Counted from the first letter of the stretch, positions 16,760 through 24,943 are shown. The stretch: DNA of 39,576 nucleotides from Deltaproteobacteria bacterium (GCA_019912665.1 JAIOIE010000007.1:1-39576), one strand, 5' to 3'. Numbers and translations: made by a program. The notes: generated from the letters alone by a model not told the origin.

Positions 16760-17170
16760 TTATATGCCTCCTTCCTTTATCGCATTCATAAGCCCGTTGA
16801 ATTTGCCCTTGAGGAGCTTTGAAGAAACGGTGTACATGAGGGTGTTCTCGGAAAGCCTCGCCATCTCGGCCTCGATGCCGACCGAGTTCCTGTCAAAACC
16901 GGGCAGGTCTGTAGCCCTGTCGAGGACCCTCGGCGCGGACGAGTTGTAGTAGCCGGTCATGTGCCCGCGGCTGGTACTTGCCAGCCCGACGGAAGGAGCG
17001 CCGCCCTCCCGCCTTTTCAGCTCGTCCTCGAAGTTTATATCCACGGCCCTGTAGCCGGGGGTCTCCTGGTTGGCGATATTGGAAGTGAGTAGCTTATGCC
17101 TTGCGGCCCTCAAGTCCATGGAATTGGTGAGGACCGTAATTGCCTTGTTATCGAATAGACCTGCTGGCAT
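16760..17170 (-). CDS. flgB: FlgB, proximal rod protein
   Basis: FlgB is the most proximal rod subunit. The N-terminal part has the rod-family segment LRAARHKLLTSNIANQETPG followed by YRAVDINFEDEL. The C-terminus (SENTLMYTVSSKLLKGKFNG) fits FlgB, which lacks the long C-terminal helix of FlgE. Length is 136 residues. It opens the longest unit here (flgB to motE-like), behind a sigma-54 promoter, with AGGGG before the ATG. Confidence 0.95.
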   Translation of the reverse strand: MPAGLFDNKAITVLTNSMDLRAARHKLLTSNIANQETPGYRAVDINFEDELKRREGGAPSVGLASTSRGHMTGYYNSSAPRVLDRATDLPGFDRNSVGIEAEMARLSENTLMYTVSSKLLKGKFNGLMNAIKEGGI

Positions 17171-17226
17171 GGCTTACCCCTGTTTTAAAGAAAAAAGGCT
17201 GATTCCGGTTAGCGGATAGAATTAAT

Positions 17227-17243
17227 AGCAAATACCATACCAA
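17227..17243 (-). promoter_or_regulatory. Sigma-54 promoter of flgB operon
   Basis: The minus strand reads TGGTAT-GGTAT-TTGCT. The essential GG and GC are present at the right spacing, with two deviations in the -24 element. The predicted start is near 17216, about 46 bases before flgB. Confidence 0.75.
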
Positions 17244-17311
17244 ACACATCCAACCCTTCAAACCTGTAATCCCTTGAGCCTGGAAAAATGAACGCCTCGG
17301 GAAATTTTTTC

Positions 17312-18664
17312 CTACCCTGGCAAAAGCTGCCCATATTCCTTGAGTTTATTCCTGAGGGTCCGTACAGAGATGCCGAGGATCCTGGCCGCCTGGGTCCTAT
17401 TTCCCTCGACTTCGTCGAGTGTGCGGGTTATGAGCCCTTTTTCCATCTCCCAAAGCGTCATTAAATTGGCGCCGCCGTCATCCGTATTCCTCTCCATGGA
17501 TTGCTTCTCAGGCGCCTCCTCTCCTGAGGGCACGGGGGAAACCAGTATGTGCTCGACTTCAAGGGTCCTCCCCTCCGCAAGGAGTACGGCCCGCTCAAGG
17601 GTATTCTCCATCTCCCTGATGTTGCCCTTCCATTCGCATTTTTTTATGCATTCCATGGCCTCAGGGGAGACCCCTTCAAGGCGCCTGCCGTACTTGGCGC
17701 TGAATTTTTTTATAAAATGATTCGCGAGGAACTCTATCTCCTCGCCGCGCTCGCGTAACGGAGGGAGCGTAAGCGGAAATATATTGAGGCGGTAATAGAG
17801 GTCCTCCCTGAAGCGGCCCTCCCTGACCTCCTTTTTCATGTCCCTGTTGGTCGTGGCTATTATCCGAATGTCCAGGGGCACGGGCGAACTCCCTCCAACC
17901 CTCTCCACTTCCTTTTCCTGTATGACTCGGAGGAGCTTGGCCTGGAGCTTTATGTCCATTTCGCTAATCTCGTCAAGGAGTATGGTGCCCTTGTCCGCAA
18001 GCTCGAACCTGCCCTGCCGGAGCGCATGGGCCCCTGTAAAGGCGCCCCTCTCATGACCGAACAGCTCGCTTTCGAGGAGGCCTTCGGGAATGGACGCGCA
18101 GTTTACGGCCACGAAGGGCATCTTCTGCCTCGGGCTGTTCTCGTGTATGAAACGGGCAAGGAGCTCTTTCCCGGTGCCGCTCTCGCCCGAGACGAGGACG
18201 GTTGCGTCGCTCGCCGCGGCGACCATCGCCATGGACACGACCTTCTGCATGACCGGGGCCCTTGCGAGCATCTTTTTTCCCCTGGTCTCGAAACCGGATA
18301 TGCCCTCCCTCATCCTGAACGCCTTCTCGACGGTCTCTTCGAGCGATTGCAGGCTGAAGGGCTTCAAGATGAAGTCCACAGCACCTTCCTTCACCGCCTC
18401 CACCGCTTTCTGGACCGTTCCAAATGCCGTTATGAGGAGGACAGGCACATGGGGAGAGACCTTCTTTACCTCGCGCAGCAGCTCCATGCCGCCGAGGCCC
18501 GGCATATTCACGTCGCTTATGACCATGCCGAACCCCCTGGGGAGCTTTTTAAGCGCCTCCCTGCCGTCCACGGCAAGCTCCACCTCGTAGCCTTTCCTGC
18601 AGAGCGCCTCGTTTATGGCGACCCTCATCCCCGCTTCGTCGTCAACTACAAGGACCCTCTTCAT
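17312..18664 (-). CDS. FlgR/FleR-like sigma-54-dependent response regulator
   Basis: This NtrC-family activator opens sigma-54 promoters when phosphorylated. Domains are a receiver with the acidic pocket DDE at 8-10 and phospho-acceptor D51, and an AAA+ domain with Walker A GESGTGKE at 160-167 and the sigma-54-contact loop GAFTGA at 207-212. A C-terminal Fis-type HTH (about 420-445, GNRTQAARILGISVRTLRNK) follows. The 450-residue length is standard. Its start overlaps the upstream kinase gene by 4 bp, so the two form a cognate pair. Position just upstream of the flgB promoter, and four sigma-54 promoters nearby, point to control of flagellar genes. No terminator is obvious before the flgB promoter. 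Confidence 0.9.
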   Translation of the reverse strand: MKRVLVVDDEAGMRVAINEALCRKGYEVELAVDGREALKKLPRGFGMVISDVNMPGLGGMELLREVKKVSPHVPVLLITAFGTVQKAVEAVKEGAVDFILKPFSLQSLEETVEKAFRMREGISGFETRGKKMLARAPVMQKVVSMAMVAAASDATVLVSGESGTGKELLARFIHENSPRQKMPFVAVNCASIPEGLLESELFGHERGAFTGAHALRQGRFELADKGTILLDEISEMDIKLQAKLLRVIQEKEVERVGGSSPVPLDIRIIATTNRDMKKEVREGRFREDLYYRLNIFPLTLPPLRERGEEIEFLANHFIKKFSAKYGRRLEGVSPEAMECIKKCEWKGNIREMENTLERAVLLAEGRTLEVEHILVSPVPSGEEAPEKQSMERNTDDGGANLMTLWEMEKGLITRTLDEVEGNRTQAARILGISVRTLRNKLKEYGQLLPG

Positions 18665-19491
18665 GACAAATACTCCCTTCCCGCCGGCAGCCCGAGCGTG
18701 AACGTTGTGCCCTTGCCTGGCTCCGACTCGACCTCCAGGCGGCCCATGTGCGCCTCAACGGCCGCGGAGACTATCGCCAGGCCGAGGCCGGTGCCCCTCT
18801 CCTTCGTAGAGAAGAAGGGGTCGAATATCCTGTCTATCTGTTCGCGTGGAATGCCCCTGCCGTTGTCGCTCACTTTTATTACCACGAGGCCGTCTTCGGT
18901 CTCGGTATCGACGCTTATCCCTATCCTGCCGTCTTCCTCGACCGCGTCGAGCGCGTTTATGATGAGATTAAGGAAGAGCTGCCTTAAGAGGTTCGGGTCG
19001 GCCATGACGCGTTTCCGTCCCTTGTGGGCGGCCCGTATCTCCACTCCGTCCTTTCCCCTGTCCCCCGCCAGGAGTATGGCGTCTTCGACTATGTCCTTAA
19101 GGTCAACCGGCTTGAGCTTCGCCTCGGGCGCGCCGGCAAAGAGAAGCATGTTCGAAAGAAGGTTGTCGAGCGTCTTTATGCCCTTGCTTATATGCTCCGC
19201 AAGTTTCGCCTTGTCCGGCTCGTCCGTGAGCTCCCTTTCAAGGAGGGTCGCGAATATGGCCATTGAGCCGAGCGGGTTCCTTATCTCGTGGGCTATCCTG
19301 GCAGCCATCTCGCCCATTGCCGCAAGCCTCCTCGACCGCTCTATGGCCCTGTTCTTCTCCGCGATCTCCGCGTTCAGCTCCTCGATCCTGGTCTCCAGGA
19401 GCGAGTACTGCTGCTCGAGTTTTTTGGAAGCGTCCCTGAATACGTTGAATGCGTCGTTCAGGAGCTCAATTGGTACCTGCGTGGTCATCAT
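18661..19491 (-). CDS. FlgS/FleS-like cytoplasmic histidine kinase
   Basis: This kinase phosphorylates its partner regulator. The N-terminal ~55 residues are a coiled coil, with no transmembrane helix and no PAS domain. HisKA carries H68 in AARIAHEIRNPLGSMA. The ATPase domain has the N box (LIINALDAVEEDG), G1 (DNGRGIP) and G2 (GTGLGLAI). At 276 residues it is short for a sensor kinase, which suits the FlgS/FleS type thought to read an internal cue from the export apparatus rather than an external ligand. It overlaps the regulator gene by 4 bp and follows the TPR gene by 6 bp. Confidence 0.88.
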   Translation of the reverse strand: MMTTQVPIELLNDAFNVFRDASKKLEQQYSLLETRIEELNAEIAEKNRAIERSRRLAAMGEMAARIAHEIRNPLGSMAIFATLLERELTDEPDKAKLAEHISKGIKTLDNLLSNMLLFAGAPEAKLKPVDLKDIVEDAILLAGDRGKDGVEIRAAHKGRKRVMADPNLLRQLFLNLIINALDAVEEDGRIGISVDTETEDGLVVIKVSDNGRGIPREQIDRIFDPFFSTKERGTGLGLAIVSAAVEAHMGRLEVESEPGKGTTFTLGLPAGREYLS

Positions 19492-19497
19492 GCCTCC

Positions 19498-21822
19498 TTA
19501 AATGGCTGCCGGGTCTTTCATTATTGCATCGGACCACGGGGCCAGCTCGCCGCCGAGCGCTTCAAGCTCCTTGAGCGCCGCCGCCTTGTCATCATCGCGA
19601 CCGAGCCTTCCGTAGCACTGGGCCATCCTGTAGAGCGCCCAGGACCTGTCCGCGGTCTCCTTTGCATCCATGTGCCCTATCGCCTGCCTGTACCCCTCGG
19701 CCGCCTTCGCAAACTTACCGGCCTCGAAGAGTGCGTCGGCAGACTTGAGGAAGGACCTTGAAGCCTCCCTTTCGTTCCCCTCCGTCTTGAACCCTTTTGC
19801 CGCGCTCTCGAAGAGAGGGACTGACTGGTCCGTCCGTCCGGCCCGGTAGCTCGATTCGGCTTTCATTAAAATGCCCCCGGGCCCGGTTCCCGCCTTTTCG
19901 CGTGAGACCTTCTCGTACTCCCCTTTTTCAAAGGCGATGAGCGTCTCAAGCTCCCTTATTTCGGCTTCCCTGCCGTCAGCCGGGAATTTCGCCCTGAAGG
20001 CCTTGAGCATCCTTTCAGCCGAGCCCGTGTCCTTCTGCTCGATATAGACCCTGGTGAGCGCCAGCATCGCCTCCTCGGCGACCTGTCCGCTTCCGAGCTT
20101 AACGGCGTTGTCGAGCATATTGACGGCCTCGTTTCTCAAGCCTGCCGCCATGCACGACCTTCCGACCTTGAGATAGGTTTCGGCCTTCTTGCCGAAAGGC
20201 GCGCTGAGAGGGACGTCCAGGAAGAGCTTCACTACCGCGAGGTGGTCGCCTTTCTGGTAAAGGGAGTCCAGCCATTCGTAGAAGAGGACCGAGGAAAGAA
20301 GGTCCATGTCCTGCCTGTAGATGCTGAGCGGGTATCTGCCGTTGAACGCCTTGAAGAAGGCATAGCCCTCCTGAAATTTTCCGAGCCGTATCCTGGCCGA
20401 AAGGAGCTTGAGCGACGTTATCTCGGAGGCTGCAAAGCCCCCTGCGGCAATGGTCTGGTAAAGCCTCTCGGCCTCCTCGATAGAACCGGTCTCTCCGGAG
20501 ATGTAATACGCGTCCGCAAGCGATAGCGCGGCCATTGCCCACTCTTCGCCTATGAACCTTCCTTTTGCCCCGATATAGATATGGAGCGCCTCCTTTGCCC
20601 TGCCTTCCGCGAGAAGCGTGTCTCCCTCCTTGAGAGACAGGAATACCCCGATGAAACCGTCCTTCGGATATCCCGCGCTTATCTCGCCGTATATCCTGCG
20701 GGCCTCCGCATAGTCGCCCATGGTGAGGTGCATGTCGGCGAGGCTTAGCTTCGATACCGTATCAAGACGCACGGAAGAGGTGGCGGTTTCCCTGTAAAAG
20801 GTCCTCGCGCTCTCGATCTCTCCCTTTATGAGTGCCGTGTTCGCAAGCCATACCCCTGAGCCCTTATAGCCCGCTTCCAGCGAGGCCATGAAGAGTTCCT
20901 TGGCCTCCGCGTATTTTCTTTCGAAAAAGAGTATGCGCGCCTTCCTGAAGAGGGCCTCGCCCTTGAGGGGATTGTCCTCTCCCTCCGCCGCGCGCGTGAG
21001 CTTGCCGGCTGCTTCGGGATAGAAGCCTTTCCGCTCGAAATGGTCGCCAAGCACGAAATAGCCGAGCCGTGAATAGAGCGGGTCGGGGTTGGACCGGAGC
21101 GCTATGTCGAGCTCGGGGGGGGCCGTCTTTCCTCTGGTGAAATCAATTATGGCATCCAGGACGCCGGCCTTCCCGTGCTCACCACTCTTCCTGTGCTCCG
21201 ATGCGGCTTTCACCGCCGAATCAAGGAACTCGCCATCTCCGGGGTTAAGCCCAAGTACGGCCCTGAACGCCCCGGAGACCGGGTCGCTGTAAAGCTCGGC
21301 CTTAAGGATTTCCATTGCCTTGTTCCTGTAGACCCATCTCCAGGAATCGTTGAAGGCAACGAGCCTGGAGGGAGGGGGCTTGAGGAATTGGGCCTCAACG
21401 GTCGGCCTCCGTTTATCTTCTTGATCCTCTTTTTCTTCAGGAGCGGCCGGCGGGTACACGTCTACCATCAGCCTGAAAGGCCCGGAATGCATCGAGTGCC
21501 GTACTACCGATCCCTCCATGACCTGCATCTCGAGTGTGGCGAAGATGCCCGTGGGGTCGGACCCGCGGCTTAAGCCGTTTACCTTGAAATACCCGGTCGA
21601 AGGGAAGTTGCTCATGACGCCGGCCCTTATGTCCCTCATGCGGACGAAGAGCTTATCACCCTTCCGCGACATATCGGTCTCGACCTTTTCGGAGAAAACG
21701 AGGGTAAGCCTGTGGAAATCGACCTGCTCGGAAGCGCGGATAGCGATTATCTCCGCCGCTTCAACAGCCGACCATAGCGGGACTGAAAGGATGGATATCA
21801 ATATGGCGAAGAATATTCTCAT
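19498..21822 (-). CDS. Exported TPR-repeat protein of the flagellar regulatory operon
   Basis: I do not know a characterised homologue. From the ATG at 21822 the 774-residue protein has a signal peptide (about 1-22, ending AVEAA). An N-terminal beta-rich domain of ~110 residues (QVDFHRLTLVFSEKVETDMS) resembles AMIN-type envelope domains. About fifteen helix-pair TPR-like units follow (for example GDYAEARRIYGEISAGYPKD, AEGYRQAIGHMDAKETADRS). It is probably periplasmic or outer-membrane associated. It is the first gene of a unit with the FlgS/FlgR-like pair, suggesting an envelope role in motility or signalling. An upstream TTG (21858) is rejected as start because it lies in the -12 element of the promoter. 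Confidence 0.8.
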   Translation of the reverse strand: MRIFFAILISILSVPLWSAVEAAEIIAIRASEQVDFHRLTLVFSEKVETDMSRKGDKLFVRMRDIRAGVMSNFPSTGYFKVNGLSRGSDPTGIFATLEMQVMEGSVVRHSMHSGPFRLMVDVYPPAAPEEKEDQEDKRRPTVEAQFLKPPPSRLVAFNDSWRWVYRNKAMEILKAELYSDPVSGAFRAVLGLNPGDGEFLDSAVKAASEHRKSGEHGKAGVLDAIIDFTRGKTAPPELDIALRSNPDPLYSRLGYFVLGDHFERKGFYPEAAGKLTRAAEGEDNPLKGEALFRKARILFFERKYAEAKELFMASLEAGYKGSGVWLANTALIKGEIESARTFYRETATSSVRLDTVSKLSLADMHLTMGDYAEARRIYGEISAGYPKDGFIGVFLSLKEGDTLLAEGRAKEALHIYIGAKGRFIGEEWAMAALSLADAYYISGETGSIEEAERLYQTIAAGGFAASEITSLKLLSARIRLGKFQEGYAFFKAFNGRYPLSIYRQDMDLLSSVLFYEWLDSLYQKGDHLAVVKLFLDVPLSAPFGKKAETYLKVGRSCMAAGLRNEAVNMLDNAVKLGSGQVAEEAMLALTRVYIEQKDTGSAERMLKAFRAKFPADGREAEIRELETLIAFEKGEYEKVSREKAGTGPGGILMKAESSYRAGRTDQSVPLFESAAKGFKTEGNEREASRSFLKSADALFEAGKFAKAAEGYRQAIGHMDAKETADRSWALYRMAQCYGRLGRDDDKAAALKELEALGGELAPWSDAIMKDPAAI

Positions 21823-21853
21823 GGCATGGGTGTGGTTACCGGGTAAGGCTTTT

Positions 21854-21870
21854 TGCAACTACCATGCCAG
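21854..21870 (-). promoter_or_regulatory. Sigma-54 promoter of TPR-flgS-flgR unit
   Basis: The minus strand reads TGGCAT-GGTAG-TTGCA, one mismatch from the consensus, with GG and GC spaced correctly. The predicted start is near 21843, about 20 bases before the TPR gene ATG. Confidence 0.83.
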
Positions 21871-22032
21871 TCAAGGGCGGAGATTAAACAGGGCGAAGGG
21901 TCGGCGGCTTATTTATCTAAACATTTCAGCCGGTTGGGAATAAACGATGAGGTGGTTTGCCAAGATATTCAAAGCTGGCTTTGCGGGTCTAAGCGGGTGT
22001 TTTCAGGTGGCCGGGCCCCCTGGATGTCAAAT

Positions 22033-23490
22033 TCATGACCCGGCAAACTCGCTTTCGGCGGCTTCCGCGGAATCAAACTGCTCAAGGAGCCCCTTCCTCT
22101 TCATCTTCTCGATGAGGGTGGTCCTGTTGAGGTTCAGGTACTCGGCTGCCTTCTTCTTTATGCCGTTCACTCTCTGGAGGGCCGAGATTATGAGCTCCTT
22201 CTCGAAATTGTCGACGGCCGTGTTGAAGTCTATGCCCTTGTCGGTCAGGTTGACCGACCCTGCGTTCAGGGTGAAGCCCTCGGCCTTAGCCTGCCGTATC
22301 TTGTCGGGCAGGTCGCGGAGGGTTATTGAGCTCCCGTCCTCCTTGAGGACCACGAGCCTCTCTATCAGGTTTTCGAGCTCCCGGATGTTCCCCGGCCAGT
22401 CATAGGTCTCAAGGAGCCTCATCGCGTCAGGAGAGGTCCCCTTTATCTTCTTCCTTTTCCGGGTGGATATCTTTTCGATGAAGTGGTCAATGAGAACCGG
22501 GATGTCCTCTTTCCTGTCCCTCAAGGACGGAAGGTTTACCGGGATGACGTTCAGCCTGTAGTAGAGATCGTTCCTGAACTTTTTCTCCGCGACCGCCTTT
22601 TCAAGGTCCTGGTTTGTGGCGGCCACGACCCTTACATCAACCTTTATAGTGTTCCTGCCGCCGACCCTCTCGAACTCCTTCTCCTGGAGGACCCGGAGTA
22701 TCTTGACCTGGAGCCCGGGGCTCATGTCTCCTATTTCGTCAAGGAAGACGGTCCCTTCGTTCGCGGCCTCGAACCTGCCTATCTTCGTGGCTATCGCGCC
22801 GGTAAAGGCGCCCTTCTCATAGCCGAATAGCTCGCTTTCGAGTAGGTCTTCGGGAATGGCGCCGCAGTTTATGGGGACAAAGGGCTTATTTTTCCTGGAG
22901 CTTCCGTAATGGAGGGCCCTGGCCACGAGCTCCTTGCCTGTGCCGCTCTCGCCGAGTATGAGGACCGTAGAGTCGGTGTCGGCTATCCTGTCTATGATGT
23001 CCCGTATCCTCTGTATCTCATGGCTTGTGCCGAGGATGGCCGTCGTGCAGGTTTTCTTGAGCTCGTCCCTGAGTTTCGAGTTCTCTTCCTTAAGTAAAGG
23101 GACCTCCCTGGCCTGCTTAGCGTTATTGCGAACCTCCCTGGCCTTCTCCATCGTTACAAGTAGCTTGTCCTTACCTATGGGCTTCTCAATATAAGTGAAC
23201 GCGCCGAGCCTCATGGCCTCCACCGTGCTCTCGACCGAAGCGTTGCCGGTAAGGATTATGCAGGCGGTATCAGGGGATAGGGCTTTTATCGAACGGATTA
23301 CGTCGATGCCGCTCATGCCGGGTAGCATGAGGTCTGAAAGGACTATGTCGAAATCGGATTTCCGGGCAAGCTCAATGCCTTCCTCGCCGGTCGGCGAAGC
23401 AATGACGCCATACCCGTTCATCTCGAGGATTTCCTTAAGGGATTCGCGGACTGATTCCTCGTCCTCAACGAGAAGTATAGAGCAACTCAT
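22033..23490 (-). CDS. FleQ/FlrA-like sigma-54 activator (flagellar master regulator)
   Basis: This 485-residue NtrC-family activator has a receiver with predicted phospho-site D53, Walker A GESGTGKE at 180-187, the GAFTGA loop at 227-232 and a C-terminal Fis-type HTH ending AAEYLNLNRTTLIEKMKRKG. The RTTLxEKM recognition helix resembles that of FleQ/FlrA/FlbD flagellar regulators rather than general NtrC. Unlike FleQ it keeps a complete acidic receiver pocket. The start at 23490 has GGAGAAC upstream; the longer frame runs back towards the -10 box. It has a sigma-70 promoter and heads the flagellar region, so a top-tier regulatory role is likely but inferred. No kinase is next to it. Confidence 0.82.
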   Translation of the reverse strand: MSCSILLVEDEESVRESLKEILEMNGYGVIASPTGEEGIELARKSDFDIVLSDLMLPGMSGIDVIRSIKALSPDTACIILTGNASVESTVEAMRLGAFTYIEKPIGKDKLLVTMEKAREVRNNAKQAREVPLLKEENSKLRDELKKTCTTAILGTSHEIQRIRDIIDRIADTDSTVLILGESGTGKELVARALHYGSSRKNKPFVPINCGAIPEDLLESELFGYEKGAFTGAIATKIGRFEAANEGTVFLDEIGDMSPGLQVKILRVLQEKEFERVGGRNTIKVDVRVVAATNQDLEKAVAEKKFRNDLYYRLNVIPVNLPSLRDRKEDIPVLIDHFIEKISTRKRKKIKGTSPDAMRLLETYDWPGNIRELENLIERLVVLKEDGSSITLRDLPDKIRQAKAEGFTLNAGSVNLTDKGIDFNTAVDNFEKELIISALQRVNGIKKKAAEYLNLNRTTLIEKMKRKGLLEQFDSAEAAESEFAGS

Positions 23491-23540
23491 GAACGGTTCT
23501 CCGGGTGCTGGTGCATGGACGGGCCTGTATTTTGGCACGC

Positions 23541-23569
23541 ATTATAGAACAACTCACAACCCATGTCAA
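23541..23569 (-). promoter_or_regulatory. Sigma-70 promoter of FleQ-like regulator
   Basis: The minus strand has TTGACA, a 17-base spacer and TATAAT, a perfect housekeeping promoter. Transcription would start near 23534, about 44 bases before the regulator ATG. Confidence 0.92.
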
Positions 23570-23598
23570 TATTTTGAACAAGGGCGGGCTCCAGCGGA

Positions 23599-23626
23599 TT
23601 GACAACAAGTCGCCCGATGATATATT
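23599..23626 (+). promoter_or_regulatory. Sigma-70 promoter of M29 aminopeptidase
   Basis: The plus strand has TTGACA, a 16-base spacer and TATATT. The start would be near 23633, about 50 bases before the gene. It is back to back with the regulator promoter, with only about 30 bp between the two -35 boxes. Confidence 0.8.
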
Positions 23627-23682
23627 GATGGTACGACTGTCCTGCCGGAATCCAGGCAGCGAAAAGAAAGACGGAGGCCAAA

Positions 23683-24819
23683 ATGCCCGATAACGCCATA
23701 GAGAAGATATTTACAGTCAACCTGGGGGTAAAAAAGGACGAGAAGGTGCTGGTCTTTACCGACCTCCTTGAAGACCCTGATACAGTGCCGCCTGAAGAGC
23801 GGAAGAAAAGGGAAGCCCTCGTGCCGCTTGCAAAGGAAGTAGCCGAAATAGGTAGCGCCCTCTGCAAAACGTCCTATCTCGAGTTCCCGGCTGTCGGGAG
23901 CCACGGCAAGGAGCCGCCGAAGTCCCTATGGGAGGCTGCCTTCGGAAGCGCTGCCGTAAGTGAACTGGAAAAAAGAGGTACGCTCGAAAAGATTTTAAGG
24001 AAAGAGGCTGCGGCACGGGACCTTAGCGAGGCCGAGGGCGTAATAAGGGAACTCGCCGAGTCGCCGGACGCAATCATCGCCCTCTCAAACTACTCGACCT
24101 CGCACACAAGGTTCAGGGACTTTCTTACCAGAATAAAGGGGGTGCGCTATGCGAGCATGCCGCTATTCGAGCGCGAGATGCTCGCCGGCGCAATGACAGC
24201 CGACTGGAAAGAGGTCGAGAGGCGGACCAAAAGGCTTGTGCGTATGATCTCGGGCGCTGATACGGCGGTCATCACCTCGCATAACGGCACATCGATAAGC
24301 TTCTCGATAAAAGGACGGGACGCTCTCCCGGATACCGGTATTCTTATCGAACGCGGCTCGTTCAGCAATCTCCCCGCAGGGGAGGCGTTCCTTGCGCCGG
24401 TCGAGGGCACTGCCGAGGGGGTCCTCATACTCGAATGGGCCCCGACCGGGCGGCTGCATAAGCCTGTCGAGCTGGTTGTGAAGAAAGGGACCGTTGTCGA
24501 GGTGGTCGGGAATGACAATTTTTCAAGGAAGCTCCGGGAGAGGATAGAGGCGAACCCTCTATGCGGCAATATCGCTGAGCTGGGGATCGGCACGAACGAG
24601 AAGGCATCGAGGCCGGACAACATACTGGAGACCGAGAAGATACTCGGCACCGTGCATATCGCGCTCGGCGACAACTCGTCGTTCGGAGGCAAGGTGAGCG
24701 TGCCCTTTCACCAGGACTTCATCTTCTTCAGGCCCAGCTTTGAGGTGATAAAGGGCGAGGAGAAAATAGAAGTCCTTATCGAGGGAGAGCCGAGGTTCGA
24801 GGCAGAGGGGATAAGGTAG
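23683..24819 (+). CDS. M29-family metallo-aminopeptidase
   Basis: This cytoplasmic exopeptidase belongs to the thermophilic aminopeptidase (AmpS/PepS/T) family. The C-terminal catalytic half shows the family pattern: NLPAGEAFLAPVEGTAEG with the metal-binding Glu, AELGIGTNEKA with a second Glu, GTVHIALGDNSSFGG with a His, and PFHQDFIF with the His and Asp ligands. The tyrosine often found before the last motif appears as Phe here. At 378 residues it is slightly shorter than the usual ~410, with a shortened N-terminus. It has its own promoter and an ACGGAGG site. Substrate is unknown. Confidence 0.87.
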   Translation: MPDNAIEKIFTVNLGVKKDEKVLVFTDLLEDPDTVPPEERKKREALVPLAKEVAEIGSALCKTSYLEFPAVGSHGKEPPKSLWEAAFGSAAVSELEKRGTLEKILRKEAAARDLSEAEGVIRELAESPDAIIALSNYSTSHTRFRDFLTRIKGVRYASMPLFEREMLAGAMTADWKEVERRTKRLVRMISGADTAVITSHNGTSISFSIKGRDALPDTGILIERGSFSNLPAGEAFLAPVEGTAEGVLILEWAPTGRLHKPVELVVKKGTVVEVVGNDNFSRKLRERIEANPLCGNIAELGIGTNEKASRPDNILETEKILGTVHIALGDNSSFGGKVSVPFHQDFIFFRPSFEVIKGEEKIEVLIEGEPRFEAEGIR

Positions 24820-24822
24820 GCT

Positions 24823-24862
24823 GGGGCGCGGAACGCGTCCTAGAATTCCCCTCTTTTTTTTT
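24823..24862 (+). terminator. Possible terminator after aminopeptidase
   Basis: A GGGG/CCCC outer stem encloses an inner CGCG-GAA-CGCG hairpin and is followed, on the plus strand, by a run of nine T residues at 24854-24862. The outer stem is imperfectly spaced, so this is only moderately convincing. Confidence 0.4.
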
Positions 24863-24888
24863 AAAAAGGGGCCCGGGGAGATTACATC

Positions 24889-24906
24889 GGGATTAATATT
24901 AATCCC
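24889..24906. repeat. 18-bp perfect palindrome upstream of SnoaL-like gene
   Basis: GGGATTAATATTAATCCC is its own complement. It lies 37 bp upstream of the SnoaL-like start, between two other G/C-run hairpins (24848-24871 and 24906-24919). It could be an operator, or the core of a decayed intergenic repeat. Confidence 0.6.
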
Positions 24907-24943
24907 CCTTCGAAAAGGGAAAATTATTTAATCAGGGATTGCG

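Noticed and set aside
18026-19501. Long plus-strand open frame (491 codons) across the FlgS/FlgR-like genes
   Set aside because: It is a shadow of the two minus-strand genes, which show every catalytic motif of their families. The antisense translation has no recognisable domain, and high GC content produces such frames.
21823-21858. N-terminal extension of the TPR protein from a TTG
   Set aside because: The TTG lies inside the -12 element of the sigma-54 promoter. The ATG at 21822 begins a proper signal peptide.
21871-22032. Small plus-strand frame beginning near 21947
   Set aside because: It runs antisense into the FleQ-like gene, has no ribosome site and shows no recognisable protein. 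I see nothing supported in this gap.
23533-23543. TGGCAC on the plus strand, looking like a sigma-54 -24 element
   Set aside because: At the required spacing there is no TTGC -12 element, and the site overlaps the sigma-70 -10 box of the divergent gene.
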